Source: JAWXBK01 sp040878185 (GTDB lineage Bacteria > Pseudomonadota > Alphaproteobacteria > Dongiales > Dongiaceae). From it: a stretch of DNA of 64,000 nucleotides. Shown in pieces: positions 42,158 to 51,270 of the stretch. The stretch covers positions 62,001 through 126,000 of the forward strand of contig JBBDMS010000022.1 of the NCBI GenBank assembly GCA_040878185.1, written 5' to 3'. The position numbers and the translations under genes are program-made. Position 1 is the first letter of the stretch. Every line of letters starts with the position of its first letter. The notes beneath the pieces are model-generated. The model had not been told where the DNA came from. It made no database searches and was given only the letters and a program-made list of their open reading frames with translations.

Positions 42158-44545
42158 TTATTGCTTGTACTGAACATGCAGGCTTTCGATCGACCCGTTG
42201 AATGTGAACGGCGCACGATCGTTGTACGCAAGGGAAACCGGCGAATAGCTATCTGTGCCCACGTCGAATGTATCGTTCGCCGTAAAGGCGAGCGATGCCG
42301 AGCGTGGAACCTGACCCGATGCAACCTCTTCTCCGTTGACACGAATCACGACGTCGACTGCCGCGCCCCTGCCCTTGCCAACCGTCGACTCGACTTCGAT
42401 CGTGACCGGCCCTGTCGGCAACGGTGCGGTCGAGCTAATCTGCGTTCGCTCGATCTCGAACAGATTGTACTCGTAGACGATCGCACCGTTCTCGATCCAA
42501 ACGGAAAGGCCGCCGGAGAAACCGCCGACCGCATACAGCACGCCGGCGGAATCCGCGGCCAGATCGGCCTTGATCGTCACCAGATTGCTACGCGCGCCCA
42601 CCTTCGGACCCGCAAATTCGGGAACACCGGTCACGTCTTGGGTGTAGAAAAACTCGGTCGCCGGGTTCTGCGGTGCATATTGGGGATTGAGAATCGACCA
42701 TAGACCGCCGCCCACCGGATTGACCCTGTTTGCAATCGCTGCCGCTTCGAATGCCGCGACGAGTTCCGCGGTTTGCTCCGGATTCTCCGCGGCTATATCG
42801 TTGGCCTGCGAAAAGTCGGTCGCGAGATCGTATAGCTCCCACTGATCGTTCTGCGGGTTCCATTTCACGATGTCCGGACTGACTCCCGGTAGCCAAGGTA
42901 TCCGTGGCCCGAATACCGAGGCAATCCAGCCGTCCTGATACATGGCGCGGCTGCCCATCACTTCGAAATACTGGCCGCCCTTCCGCCCCGGCTCGATTGC
43001 CGATTCGAACGTATATGCCATCGAAATGCCATCCAGCGGTTCCTGCGAAACGCCGTCGACCAGCTTCGGCTCCTCAATGCCGAGAATGTCGTAGATCGTC
43101 GGCGCAATATCATTGACGTGGTGGAACTGCGGGCGCGGCGTCGCATCGTGTGCAATCTGCGCCGGCCACGAGATCACCATCGGCGTGCGCGTGCCACCGA
43201 AATGCGCCGCAACAAGCTTCGTCGACCGAAACGGCGTGCTGCCGGCCCAGGCCCAGCCCGCATGGTACATGTTGTCGGTCAACGGCGAGCCCAGCACGTC
43301 GAGTCCGCCCAGTTTATCGAGCGCCTCGATATGCTCCGAAATCTTGGTGGCGATGCTGTTCTGCGCAAGCAGCTCGCTGATCGTGCCGTTCTGTCCTTCG
43401 GCGCTCGAACCGTTATCCGAGAAGATGTAGAAAACCAGCGTATTGCCGCGAACGCCGAGACTGTCGAGTTCGTCGATGATCCTTCCCGCCTGCGTATCGG
43501 TATGCTCGACATACCCCGCAAAGACCTCCATCAGGCGAAGCTGAAACGCCCTCTCGTCATCGGGAATATCTGCCCACGCCGTCAACGATTCCGGGCGAGG
43601 TGTGAGTTCTGTGCCTTCAGGGATCCAACCCATTTCAAGCTGACGCGCGAAAATGCGTTCACGCATTGCGTCCCATCCGTCATCGAACTTGCCGGCGTAC
43701 CGATCCGCCCATTCCTTGAAAATATGATGCGGTCCGTGAGCGCCGCCGGGCGCCCAGTAGAGGAAGAACGGACGGTCGGGCGCCAGAGCTCTTTGCTCGC
43801 GCATCCAGCGAACGGCCTGGTCGGTCATATCCTCCGTGAAATGATAACCCTCGCGCACCGGCGGATGGATGCGCGTCGTATTTTCAACGATTGCCGGTTC
43901 CCATTGCGACGACTCGCCGGCAAGAAACCCGTAAAAATAGTCGAACCCGACCAACCGGCCTGCCGGCCAGCGATCGAACGGCCCGGCCGCCGTTGTTTCC
44001 TCCGCCGGCGTGTTGTGCCATTTGCCGAATGCAGCGGTCGAATAGCCATAGTAACCGAGCACTTTGGCGACCGATGCCGAAGTGGCCGGCCACATTCCGG
44101 TATAGCCATCCCAATCGTTCGCCAGTTCGGCGATCTGGCCGAAACCCACCCGGTGATGATTATGGCCGGTCAACAGCGCCGCTCTGGTCGGCGAACACAT
44201 CGCGGCATTGTGGAATGCGTTGTACGCAATGCCGTCGCCGGCAAGACGTGTCAAAGTCGGCGTTTCAACGTCGCCGCCGAACGTCGAGGGGATGGCGTAG
44301 CCGATATCGTCGAGCATGATAATGACGATGTTGGGCGCATTCGCCGGTAAATGCTGCACCGCCGGCTGCGGCGAATAAGTCGATTCCTGCATCGTCGGAC
44401 CCGCGACGCTGCCCGACGGCGCCGGCGCGAAAGGAAGTGAATCCTGCGCGAACGCCGGCGCGGCCATCCCCATCAGCAGCGGAATTACAAGCCCTGTCCG
44501 CATCGGCCATGCCGATCCCGACCGGCGATTCAAGAATTGGAACAT
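42158..44545 (-). CDS. Exported arylsulfatase
   Basis: The 795-residue type I sulfatase hydrolyses sulfate esters. It has a signal peptide (about 1-33, cleavage near AFA), the metal-binding start NIVIIMLDDIGYA (about 72-84), and the formylglycine signature CSPTRAALLTG with Cys117. FGKWH, YWAPGGAHGPHHIF and FSDNGSS supply further active-site residues. The C-terminal 140 residues form the usual beta-sandwich end domain. Length fits large bacterial arylsulfatases. The mature enzyme probably acts in the periplasm or at the cell surface. Substrate (aryl or polysaccharide sulfate) is unknown. Confidence 0.93.
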   Translation of the reverse strand: MFQFLNRRSGSAWPMRTGLVIPLLMGMAAPAFAQDSLPFAPAPSGSVAGPTMQESTYSPQPAVQHLPANAPNIVIIMLDDIGYAIPSTFGGDVETPTLTRLAGDGIAYNAFHNAAMCSPTRAALLTGHNHHRVGFGQIAELANDWDGYTGMWPATSASVAKVLGYYGYSTAAFGKWHNTPAEETTAAGPFDRWPAGRLVGFDYFYGFLAGESSQWEPAIVENTTRIHPPVREGYHFTEDMTDQAVRWMREQRALAPDRPFFLYWAPGGAHGPHHIFKEWADRYAGKFDDGWDAMRERIFARQLEMGWIPEGTELTPRPESLTAWADIPDDERAFQLRLMEVFAGYVEHTDTQAGRIIDELDSLGVRGNTLVFYIFSDNGSSAEGQNGTISELLAQNSIATKISEHIEALDKLGGLDVLGSPLTDNMYHAGWAWAGSTPFRSTKLVAAHFGGTRTPMVISWPAQIAHDATPRPQFHHVNDIAPTIYDILGIEEPKLVDGVSQEPLDGISMAYTFESAIEPGRKGGQYFEVMGSRAMYQDGWIASVFGPRIPWLPGVSPDIVKWNPQNDQWELYDLATDFSQANDIAAENPEQTAELVAAFEAAAIANRVNPVGGGLWSILNPQYAPQNPATEFFYTQDVTGVPEFAGPKVGARSNLVTIKADLAADSAGVLYAVGGFSGGLSVWIENGAIVYEYNLFEIERTQISSTAPLPTGPVTIEVESTVGKGRGAAVDVVIRVNGEEVASGQVPRSASLAFTANDTFDVGTDSYSPVSLAYNDRAPFTFNGSIESLHVQYKQ

Positions 44546-44610
44546 CGACTCACTTCCCCTTGCGCTTCATGGCATTCAGGCGTCAGCACGCACTGAGTAT
44601 CACAGTGCCA

Positions 44611-44628
44611 TCCCGGCAAACACCGGGA
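44611..44628. repeat. Short inverted repeat upstream of the sulfatase gene
   Basis: TCCCGG/CCGGGA with a 6-base loop lies 66 bp upstream of the sulfatase start. It could be an operator or part of the leader; nothing more can be said. Confidence 0.35.
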
Positions 44629-44663
44629 CAACCAACAACATTCCATGCCCTGAACAATCGATA

Positions 44664-44686
44664 CACCGCTTTGGCCAAAGGCGGTG
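44664..44686 (-). terminator. Hairpin after the patatin-like gene
   Basis: CACCGC/GCGGTG arms enclose TTTGGCCAAA, giving a long stem with one bulged base. Read on the minus strand it starts 10 bp after the stop at 44696. No strong T-run follows. Confidence 0.45.
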
Positions 44687-44695
44687 GTCTAGAAA

Positions 44696-45904
44696 CTATT
44701 CGTCCGCAGCAAACCCCGGCGGGTTCTTGTGCCAGGGATAGCCGGCCGATCCGAGCGCATAGCCGTATTCGAACAGTGCGCCCATGTAGACCGGATCGAA
44801 ATCGCCGCCACCGGGCGTATCGAATTCCGGGCCAATGAACGCGAGATTGTAGTCGACCCCGTCGCGCCCGGTTTCGAGATACATGCGATAGAGATCGCCG
44901 ATGCCCTGCGACTGGATCAGCGTCGCAATCGCACGGCCGGCAATGCTCATCGTCTGGCGCTCGGTCGATGCCCAGTCGGGATCGAGACGGGCATTGCGAA
45001 TGATGTAGGCCGTGCGTTCGCGACTGATGCCGTATTCTTCCGACAGGGCCGCCACATTGAGCTGCGGCGGATAGATGAAGGCCTGCGACACCGCGCCGCC
45101 GTCGACATGCATTTCCTGGTACGACCGCCCGCCCGCCACGACATCGATCATGACCGGCGGGAAGGCGCCCGGTATCGCAGCCGAGGCCACGAGGATCTTC
45201 CGGATCAGATTGAGGGCATCCGGCGAACCGCTCGAGGCGATCGCGCCGAGGTCCCAGATCACTGGCCGACGCGAATCGAGATCGGTCGAAGCGATGAGCA
45301 GAATCCGCCCCTTGCCATAAGCCTCCGCAATGGCGTGCATCAGTTCTTCGGTGAAATGCTTTGCGACCGTCGCCTGCAGCGGAGTCGTGTCGGACAAGGC
45401 ATCGTCGAACAGGGCCGCAAGGATGCCCCGTTCCTCGTAGATGTCGGCGGCGGAGATTCCGGTGTAGACCGCGCGCAATTCATCGTCGTAATCGGGGCCC
45501 AGGAACGCGAAGGGAGCCGTCAGCGCGCCGGTGCTGACACCGGTCACCAGCTTGAATTCCGGCCTGGTACCATGCGCGGTCCAGCCGACCAGCAGCCCAG
45601 CCCCGAACGCCCCGTCGTCGCCGCCGCCCGAAACCGCGAGAAACGAGACCGGCGGCAGATTGCCGTCTGCATCGACGACCGCGCCTGCCGCCTCTTCCGC
45701 CTGGACCGCGGCGTAAGCGACATCGGTCATATGCTGCATGCTCGCCGGGTCGCTCGGCCAAAAGCGGGCATTGCGAATGCCGGGAATCTCGGCGCGCGTC
45801 GTCAGATCCTGCGGCACGGCAACGAGACGCTCGGGCGCCGAGCATGCCTGCAGAACCGAGATCGATAGGACGGCAACCGCCGCCAGCCAAAATGACCGTT
45901 TCAT
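44696..45904 (-). CDS. Patatin-like phospholipase lipoprotein (copy 1)
   Basis: The 402-residue protein has a lipoprotein signal (lipobox LQAC, Cys21) and a patatin domain: oxyanion loop SGGGDDGAFGAG (about 92-103), nucleophile Ser124 in GVSTG, and the catalytic Asp in HVDGG. Patatins are Ser/Asp lipid acyl hydrolases. The protein should be lipid-anchored facing the periplasm or surface. ATG 45904 is preferred because GAGG lies at proper spacing; GTG 45910 is an alternative. It is a paralogue of 46698-47954 (shared FLGPDYD, DALSDTTPL, GYPWxK). Confidence 0.85.
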   Translation of the reverse strand: MKRSFWLAAVAVLSISVLQACSAPERLVAVPQDLTTRAEIPGIRNARFWPSDPASMQHMTDVAYAAVQAEEAAGAVVDADGNLPPVSFLAVSGGGDDGAFGAGLLVGWTAHGTRPEFKLVTGVSTGALTAPFAFLGPDYDDELRAVYTGISAADIYEERGILAALFDDALSDTTPLQATVAKHFTEELMHAIAEAYGKGRILLIASTDLDSRRPVIWDLGAIASSGSPDALNLIRKILVASAAIPGAFPPVMIDVVAGGRSYQEMHVDGGAVSQAFIYPPQLNVAALSEEYGISRERTAYIIRNARLDPDWASTERQTMSIAGRAIATLIQSQGIGDLYRMYLETGRDGVDYNLAFIGPEFDTPGGGDFDPVYMGALFEYGYALGSAGYPWHKNPPGFAADE

Positions 45905-45967
45905 ACTCACGCCTCGGATGATAAACCTACATCAAATAGTAGGCACAATAACCAAGCCCCGGAAAGG

Positions 45968-45983
45968 ACGATTCTAGAATCGT
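45968..45983. promoter_or_regulatory. Perfect 16-bp palindrome in the divergent patatin/chalcone-isomerase-like promoter
   Basis: ACGATTCTAGAATCGT is perfectly self-complementary. It lies 63 bp upstream of the copy-1 patatin start and 67 bp upstream of the plus-strand gene start, so it sits almost midway between divergent genes. It includes two overlapping-strand GANTC sites (45970 and 45977). A dimeric repressor operator is the simplest reading. Confidence 0.6.
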
Positions 45984-46050
45984 ACAATAGTTGGATGCGG
46001 CCGAGCAGGCCGGACTCGGAAAACGATCGGCCCGGGAGGGGCAATCAACA

Positions 46051-46635
46051 ATGATGCGAACTTGGCTTCTGGGCTGCACCGCAGCCTTGGCGATGGCGGG
46101 GGCGATACTTGCACCCGCACAGGCTGCGACCTGCAATGGAATCGATTTCGCGGATACCGCTAAGGTCGGCAGCACCGATCTGGTTCTGAACGGTCTCGGC
46201 ATGCGCAAGGCGACGATGTTCAAGGTGGATGTCTATGTCGCCGGACTCTATCTGCCACAGAAATCGACGGACGCTGCGGCAATCGTCGCGGCCAATCAAG
46301 CCTGGCGGCTCGAGCTGCATTTCGTACACGACGCCGACGCCTCCGATATCCGCAAGGCGTTCAATGATGGGTTCGAGACGGTCGCCGGCGACAATCTGGA
46401 CGCCCTCCAGGCACGGATCGATGCGCTGAACGCGCAGATGATCGACCTCAAAGTCGGCGACGTGCTCATCTACGACTACGACCCGGCCACCGGCAGTGTC
46501 GTCATGCTGAACGGAAAGACCGGCCCGGCAATCGAGGGCGCCGACTTCGCCGCCGCCCTGCTGGAAATGGATATCGGCTCGAAGCCGCCGAACGAGGAGC
46601 TAAAGACCGGCCTGCTCGGCGGCAGCTGCGGTTAA
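46051..46635 (+). CDS. Chalcone-isomerase-like secreted protein
   Basis: The 194-residue protein has a signal peptide (about 1-26, cleavage near AQA). The mature part resembles the bacterial chalcone-isomerase-like family: LVLNGLGMRKATMFKVDVYV, AGLYLPQKSTDAAAIV, LELHFVHDADASDIRKAFND, and the C-terminal FAAALLEMDIGSKPPNEELK. Plant members bind fatty acids or flavonoids, while bacterial members are not characterised in general. The GGGAGGGG ribosome-binding site fixes ATG 46051. It lies 62 bp before the copy-2 patatin gene, suggesting a joint lipid-related role. Confidence 0.83.
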   Translation: MMRTWLLGCTAALAMAGAILAPAQAATCNGIDFADTAKVGSTDLVLNGLGMRKATMFKVDVYVAGLYLPQKSTDAAAIVAANQAWRLELHFVHDADASDIRKAFNDGFETVAGDNLDALQARIDALNAQMIDLKVGDVLIYDYDPATGSVVMLNGKTGPAIEGADFAAALLEMDIGSKPPNEELKTGLLGGSCG

Positions 46636-46697
46636 GAACACGGTCGAATCGAAAAATTTGAAGTGGGCAACGCGTAGCCTCGGGGGAACATCGTTCA

Positions 46698-47954
46698 ATG
46701 ACCCATTCATCCGACAGCTTCGACTACCGCAGCGATGGCGACGGGGTTCCACCCCTCTCGTCGCGGCTCGGCACGAAACTCTTGGCAGCCGCGCTTCTCG
46801 TTCTAGCCGCCGGTTGTGCGTCACCGGAACGATTGGCACCCGTGCCGACAGAAAATGTAGTCAACGCGATGCCGCTCGGCATTCCCAATGCCCGCTTCTA
46901 TCCCGGCAAACAGCACGACGAATTGCTCGCGGAATTCCAGCGTGCCGTCGAGCGTCAGCGCGTGACACTCGGCCTCGGCCCCGACGCCACGTTGCCGCCG
47001 GCAGAGCTCCTCGCCATTTCCGGCGGCGGCGATAATGGCGCCTTTGGCTCCGGCGTTCTGGTCGGTTGGACCGAAGCCGGCAATCGCCCGGAGTTTGAAC
47101 TCGTGACCGGCGTCAGCACCGGCGCGATCCTGTCGCCTTTCGCCTTTCTAGGTCCCGACTACGATGCGCAGCTCCGCGACGTCTATACGACGGTCAATGC
47201 CGACGATCTTTATATCGAGCGCGGTTTCATCGACGCCATCTACAACGACGCGCTTTCCGATACGACACCGCTCTGGAAGCTGATCTCGAAATATGTCGAT
47301 GAAAAGATGATGACGGCCCTCGCGGCCGAGTATGAGAAAGGCCGCCTGCTTTTTGTTGCATCGACGAATCTGGACGCGCAGCGGCCGACAATCTGGAACG
47401 TCGGTGCCATTGCGGCCAGCGGTCATCCCGACGCGATCGATCTTGTGCGCAAGGTCCTGCGCGCTTCTTCGGCGGTGCCGGGTGTGTTCCAGCCGGTCCT
47501 GATCGACGTCGAAGTCGACGGAACCAAATATCAGGAACTCCATGTCGATGGCGGCGCCATCGCGCAGATTTTTCTCTACCCGCCCAATCTCGATCCCAAT
47601 GAGATCGCCCATGAGAAGCGCACGGTCTATCTGATCCTGAATGCGCGCGAGGATGCGACCTGGACCGATGTCGATGTACGGACATTGAGCATCGCCGGAC
47701 AGGCGATTTCGACGATGATCCACTACAGCGGCATCAACGACGTGATGCGGATCTACTATATGTCGAAAGACGAAGGCATCGACTTCAACCTCGCTTATAT
47801 CGGGCAGGACTTCACGACGGTTGAAGACGGCGATTTCGATCAGGCGTACATGAAATCGCTGTACGAATACAGCTATCAGCAGGCGCTCAACGGCTATCCG
47901 TGGAAGAAAGTGCCGCCGGTTCTCTCCGGCACGGGAACGGCCGAGGGCGACTAG
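46698..47954 (+). CDS. Patatin-like phospholipase lipoprotein (copy 2)
   Basis: The 418-residue protein has a lipobox LAAGC with Cys40 after an unusually long hydrophilic N-terminus (about 24 residues before the hydrophobic core). It contains the patatin oxyanion loop SGGGDNGAFGSG, the GVSTG nucleophile motif and HVDGG. The family FLGPDYD, DALSDTTPLWKL and GYPWKKVPP blocks match copy 1 at similar positions, so the two are paralogues flanking the chalcone-isomerase-like gene. A lipid acyl hydrolase at the envelope is expected. The stop is followed by an inverted repeat before the convergent gene. Confidence 0.85.
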   Translation: MTHSSDSFDYRSDGDGVPPLSSRLGTKLLAAALLVLAAGCASPERLAPVPTENVVNAMPLGIPNARFYPGKQHDELLAEFQRAVERQRVTLGLGPDATLPPAELLAISGGGDNGAFGSGVLVGWTEAGNRPEFELVTGVSTGAILSPFAFLGPDYDAQLRDVYTTVNADDLYIERGFIDAIYNDALSDTTPLWKLISKYVDEKMMTALAAEYEKGRLLFVASTNLDAQRPTIWNVGAIAASGHPDAIDLVRKVLRASSAVPGVFQPVLIDVEVDGTKYQELHVDGGAIAQIFLYPPNLDPNEIAHEKRTVYLILNAREDATWTDVDVRTLSIAGQAISTMIHYSGINDVMRIYYMSKDEGIDFNLAYIGQDFTTVEDGDFDQAYMKSLYEYSYQQALNGYPWKKVPPVLSGTGTAEGD

Positions 47955-47963
47955 GAACAGCGA

Positions 47964-47993
47964 ATTGTCACCGTCGGCTTCGCGGGACAATTG
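47964..47993. terminator. Inverted repeat between convergent genes
   Basis: AATTGTC (47964-47970) and GACAATT (47987-47993) form a perfect 7-bp stem with a 16-base GC-rich loop. It lies between the patatin copy-2 stop and the convergent metallo-hydrolase stop. It suits a bidirectional terminator. Confidence 0.5.
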
Positions 47994-48067
47994 CGTTGCG
48001 CCCCCGCCATGCTGTGGCTGATGAGTTTACCGACGGCAGCCGAAACGATATACGGCTGGTCTGGCGT

Positions 48068-48847
48068 TCATCCTGAAACGTTCAGCACCATGCCGTCCCA
48101 GCCGGGTTCGATGCCGGGCGGACAGCGTCGCCGCACCTCGTCATAGTCCATCATGTGATTCATGTGCGTGAGGACCGCGCGCTTCGGTTTGGCACGCGCG
48201 ATCCATTCCAACGTGCGATCGAAATGGGTATGGGTCGGGTGCGGTTCCCAGCGCAGCGCATCGACGACCCAGAGGTCGAGCCCTTCCATCGCCGGCCATG
48301 ATTCATCGGGAATATTCACGACGTCGGTCGAATAGGCCATGCGCCCGACACGGTAGCCGGTCGACCAGGTGCCGTGGCCGTGATCCTGCGGGAACGGCGT
48401 GACGTCGAGCGCGCCAATCCGGAATGGCCCGTCGATCTCGACCGCCCGCGCATAGGGTTTGTAGAGAACACCGGAGCCTTCGGTACCTTGCCGGAAGGCA
48501 AACGAAAACCGCTCGGCAATGGTCGCGAGAGTCTCCCGCGTCCCATAGCAGGGCAACGGCAACATGCCCTTGTCGCGGCGGAGAAATCGAAGATCGTCGA
48601 TGCCGTGGCAGTGATCGGCGTGATCGTGCGTGTAGAGCACCGCGTCGAGATGCCCGATATCCGCATCGAGCAGTTGCATGCGCAGATCGGGCGAGGTGTC
48701 GACGAGAATCGTCTGCTCCGCTCCCTCGATCAGGATCGAGACACGGCGACGCCGGTTCTTCGGGTTCGCAGGATCGCACTGGCCCCACTCATTGCCGACC
48801 GTCGGCACGCCACCGGATCCGCCACAGCCGAGGATCGTGACGCGCAT
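48068..48847 (-). CDS. MBL-fold hydrolase (PhnP/RNase Z-like)
   Basis: The 259-residue protein has the complete metal motif THDHADHCHGIDDLR, the start MRVTILGCGGSGGVPTVGN and the late HMNHMMDYDE His pair. It resembles PhnP-type phosphodiesterases and is commonly found next to tatD in alphaproteobacteria. CDPANPKNRRRRVSI corresponds to the loop preceding the core. Substrate is not determined. The ATG overlaps the tatD stop codon (ATGA), so the pair is translationally coupled. Confidence 0.9.
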   Translation of the reverse strand: MRVTILGCGGSGGVPTVGNEWGQCDPANPKNRRRRVSILIEGAEQTILVDTSPDLRMQLLDADIGHLDAVLYTHDHADHCHGIDDLRFLRRDKGMLPLPCYGTRETLATIAERFSFAFRQGTEGSGVLYKPYARAVEIDGPFRIGALDVTPFPQDHGHGTWSTGYRVGRMAYSTDVVNIPDESWPAMEGLDLWVVDALRWEPHPTHTHFDRTLEWIARAKPKRAVLTHMNHMMDYDEVRRRCPPGIEPGWDGMVLNVSG

Positions 48848-49632
48848 CAGGCGGACGGCCGGCGGGCCTTGTCGAACAGGCGGAAGAAATTATCGCTGGT
48901 GACAGCGTCCAGCCGCTCGCGCGACGTGCCACGCAGCTGCGCCAGAAAATCCGCGGTATGCACGACGAACGCCGGCTCGTTCTTTTTGCCGCGTTTTGGA
49001 ACCGGCGCAAGATACGGCGCGTCGGTTTCGACCAGCAGATTCTCGTCCGGCAGCTCCTTCGCGATTTCCTGCAGATCGGTCGATTTCGGAAAGGTCACGA
49101 TGCCCGAAAGCGAAATCGAGAATCCGAGATCGATCGCCGGGCCCGAAAGACGCCGCGTCGTCGAGAAACAATGGATGAGACCACGCACCCCGCCCTTCGC
49201 GGCGCCCTCGGCCAGGACTTCGACCGTGTCGGCGTCGGCGTTGCGGCTGTGCACGACCAGCGGCAGGCCGCTCTGTCGCGCTGCCTCGACATGGGTCCGG
49301 AAGACGGCGCGCTGCACGTCGCGCGGGCTGCGGTCATAGTGATAGTCGAGCCCGCATTCGCCGATCGCGATCACCTTGGGATGACGCGACAGAGCGACGA
49401 GTTGTTCGACACTGGTATCGGGTTCCTCGGCGGCGTGATGCGGATGAACGCCAACCGAGCACCATATATCGTCATGGGCTTCGGCTATGGCCTGAACCTG
49501 TGGGAACTCGGCGATCGTCGTGCCGATTGTCAGCATGGTGCCGACCCCGGCCGCGCGGGCGCGCGCGAGCACGTCCGGGAGGATGCCCTCGCGTGCCATG
49601 TAGTCGAGGTGGCAGTGGCTGTCGACGATCAT
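48847..49632 (-). CDS. tatD: TatD-family metal-dependent hydrolase
   Basis: The 261-residue TIM-barrel nuclease has the N-terminal metal motif VDSHCHLDY, a bridging Glu in AIGECGLDYHYD, HSRNADADT, and the C-terminal LVETDAPYLAPVPKRGKKNEP. TatD proteins are 3'-5' DNases/RNases linked to DNA repair or quality control. The start lies 4 bp after the metG stop, and the stop overlaps the next gene. The metG-tatD-MBL order is conserved in alphaproteobacteria. Confidence 0.94.
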   Translation of the reverse strand: MIVDSHCHLDYMAREGILPDVLARARAAGVGTMLTIGTTIAEFPQVQAIAEAHDDIWCSVGVHPHHAAEEPDTSVEQLVALSRHPKVIAIGECGLDYHYDRSPRDVQRAVFRTHVEAARQSGLPLVVHSRNADADTVEVLAEGAAKGGVRGLIHCFSTTRRLSGPAIDLGFSISLSGIVTFPKSTDLQEIAKELPDENLLVETDAPYLAPVPKRGKKNEPAFVVHTADFLAQLRGTSRERLDAVTSDNFFRLFDKARRPSA

Positions 49633-49636
49633 GGCC

Positions 49637-51199
49637 CTACTCGGCCGCCGCCTCGGTTTCGACGAAGCGCGGAAACACGCCCTCCGGTTTCGGGAGCTGC
49701 ATTCCGGCGTCGACCGGCGCCTCGAGACGCGCGAAGTCGCGGGCGTTCTCCGGCACCATGACCTGGTCCAGCAGCTTTGTGGCCGATTGCGGCACGAAGG
49801 GCTGCACGAGCAGCGCCAGGCGGCGGATCACATTGACCAGCACGCCGAGCACGATCGCCATCCGCGCCTCGTCGGTCTTCTTGAGAGCCCAGGGCGCCTG
49901 CTCGTCCACATATCGGTTGGCATCCCCCACCACCTGCCAGATCGCATCGAGCGCCTTGTGGAACATCTGCGTCTGCATGTGGCCGCGCACGGATCCGAGC
50001 AACGCTGCGCCGGCGGCGTCCACCAATTTCCGGTCGGCCGCCGTCAGAGCATCGGCCGGCAGCGCCGGCACCACACCGCCGAGATAACGCTGCAACATCG
50101 AGAGTACGCGCTGCGCCAGATTGCCGAGATCGTTGGCGAGATCGCCGTTCATGCGCGCGACCATCGCCTGATGCGAGAAGTCGCCGTCATTGCCGAACGG
50201 CATCTCGCGCAGCAGGAAATAGCGCAGCGGATCGAGGCCATAGCGCGCGATGAGCTGATGCGGGTCGAGCGCGTTGTTCAGCGACTTCGACATCTTCTGG
50301 CCTTCGATCGTCCACCAGCCATGCGCAAAGACGCGACGCGGCGGCTCGAGCGCGGCACCCATCAGGAAGGCCGGCCAGTAGATCGCATGAAAACGCAGGA
50401 TGTCCTTGCCGACCATGTGCAGATCGGCTGGCCAGAATTTTTTGTACAGCGCGCTGTCGGTATCGGGATAGCCGACGGCGGTGATGTAGTTGGTCAGCGC
50501 GTCGATCCAGACATACATCACATGGTCGGTGTCGTCGGGAACCTCGATCCCCCATTTGAAGGTGGTGCGCGAAATCGAGAGATCGCGGAGGCCCGATTTC
50601 ACAAAGCTGATGACCTCGTTGCGCCGGCTGTCGGGCGCTATGAAGTCAGGATTCTTTTCGTAGAAGGCGAGCAGCTTGTCCTGCCAGGCGGAGAGCCGGA
50701 AGAAATAGCTCGGCTCCTCGACCCATTCGACTTCGGCGCCGGAGGATGCAATGCGCCTGCCGTCGGGCGTCACCGTCAACTCGTCCTCGCCATAGAAGGC
50801 TTCGTCGCGCACCGCGTACCAGCCGGCATATTTGCCGAGATAGATTTCGCCGCGCTCGACCAGCGTCTTCCAGAGATGCTGACAGGACTTCACATGCCGC
50901 TCTTCGGTCGTGCGAATGAAATCGTCGTTCGAGCAGTTCAGCGCCTTGGCGAGATCGCGAAAATTCTGCGAGACCTTGTCGACGAACGGCAGATGCGCGA
51001 CGCCGGCGGCGTTCGCCGCCTTGTCGACCTTCTGGCCATGCTCGTCGGTGCCGGTCAGAAACCGCACGTCGTAGCCGTCCAGCCGCATAAACCGCGCCAG
51101 CACATCGCAGGCAAGCGTCGTGTAGGCGTGCCCGATATGGGGAACGTCGTTCACGTAGTAGATTGGCGTCGTGACGTAATAGCGCTTCTGGTCGCTCAT
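49637..51199 (-). CDS. metG: Methionyl-tRNA synthetase
   Basis: The 520-residue class I synthetase charges tRNA-Met. The HIGH motif is in YYVNDVPHIGHAYTTL and the KMSKS motif in GQKMSKSLNNALDP; the WEVP-like lid region reads KWGIEVPDDTDHVMYVW. ATG 51199 gives MSDQKRYYVTTPIYYV, the family start; the open frame upstream to 51430 overlaps holB and is not protein-like. It is downstream of holB and upstream of tatD in one minus-strand series. Confidence 0.96.
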   Translation of the reverse strand: MSDQKRYYVTTPIYYVNDVPHIGHAYTTLACDVLARFMRLDGYDVRFLTGTDEHGQKVDKAANAAGVAHLPFVDKVSQNFRDLAKALNCSNDDFIRTTEERHVKSCQHLWKTLVERGEIYLGKYAGWYAVRDEAFYGEDELTVTPDGRRIASSGAEVEWVEEPSYFFRLSAWQDKLLAFYEKNPDFIAPDSRRNEVISFVKSGLRDLSISRTTFKWGIEVPDDTDHVMYVWIDALTNYITAVGYPDTDSALYKKFWPADLHMVGKDILRFHAIYWPAFLMGAALEPPRRVFAHGWWTIEGQKMSKSLNNALDPHQLIARYGLDPLRYFLLREMPFGNDGDFSHQAMVARMNGDLANDLGNLAQRVLSMLQRYLGGVVPALPADALTAADRKLVDAAGAALLGSVRGHMQTQMFHKALDAIWQVVGDANRYVDEQAPWALKKTDEARMAIVLGVLVNVIRRLALLVQPFVPQSATKLLDQVMVPENARDFARLEAPVDAGMQLPKPEGVFPRFVETEAAAE

Positions 51200-51270
51200 G
51201 CGATCGCTTTCCGGTTTCGTTGCCGCCGCGTCCCGAAGCGACACCGGCCTCCGCCGCCAGATGGGCCGCG

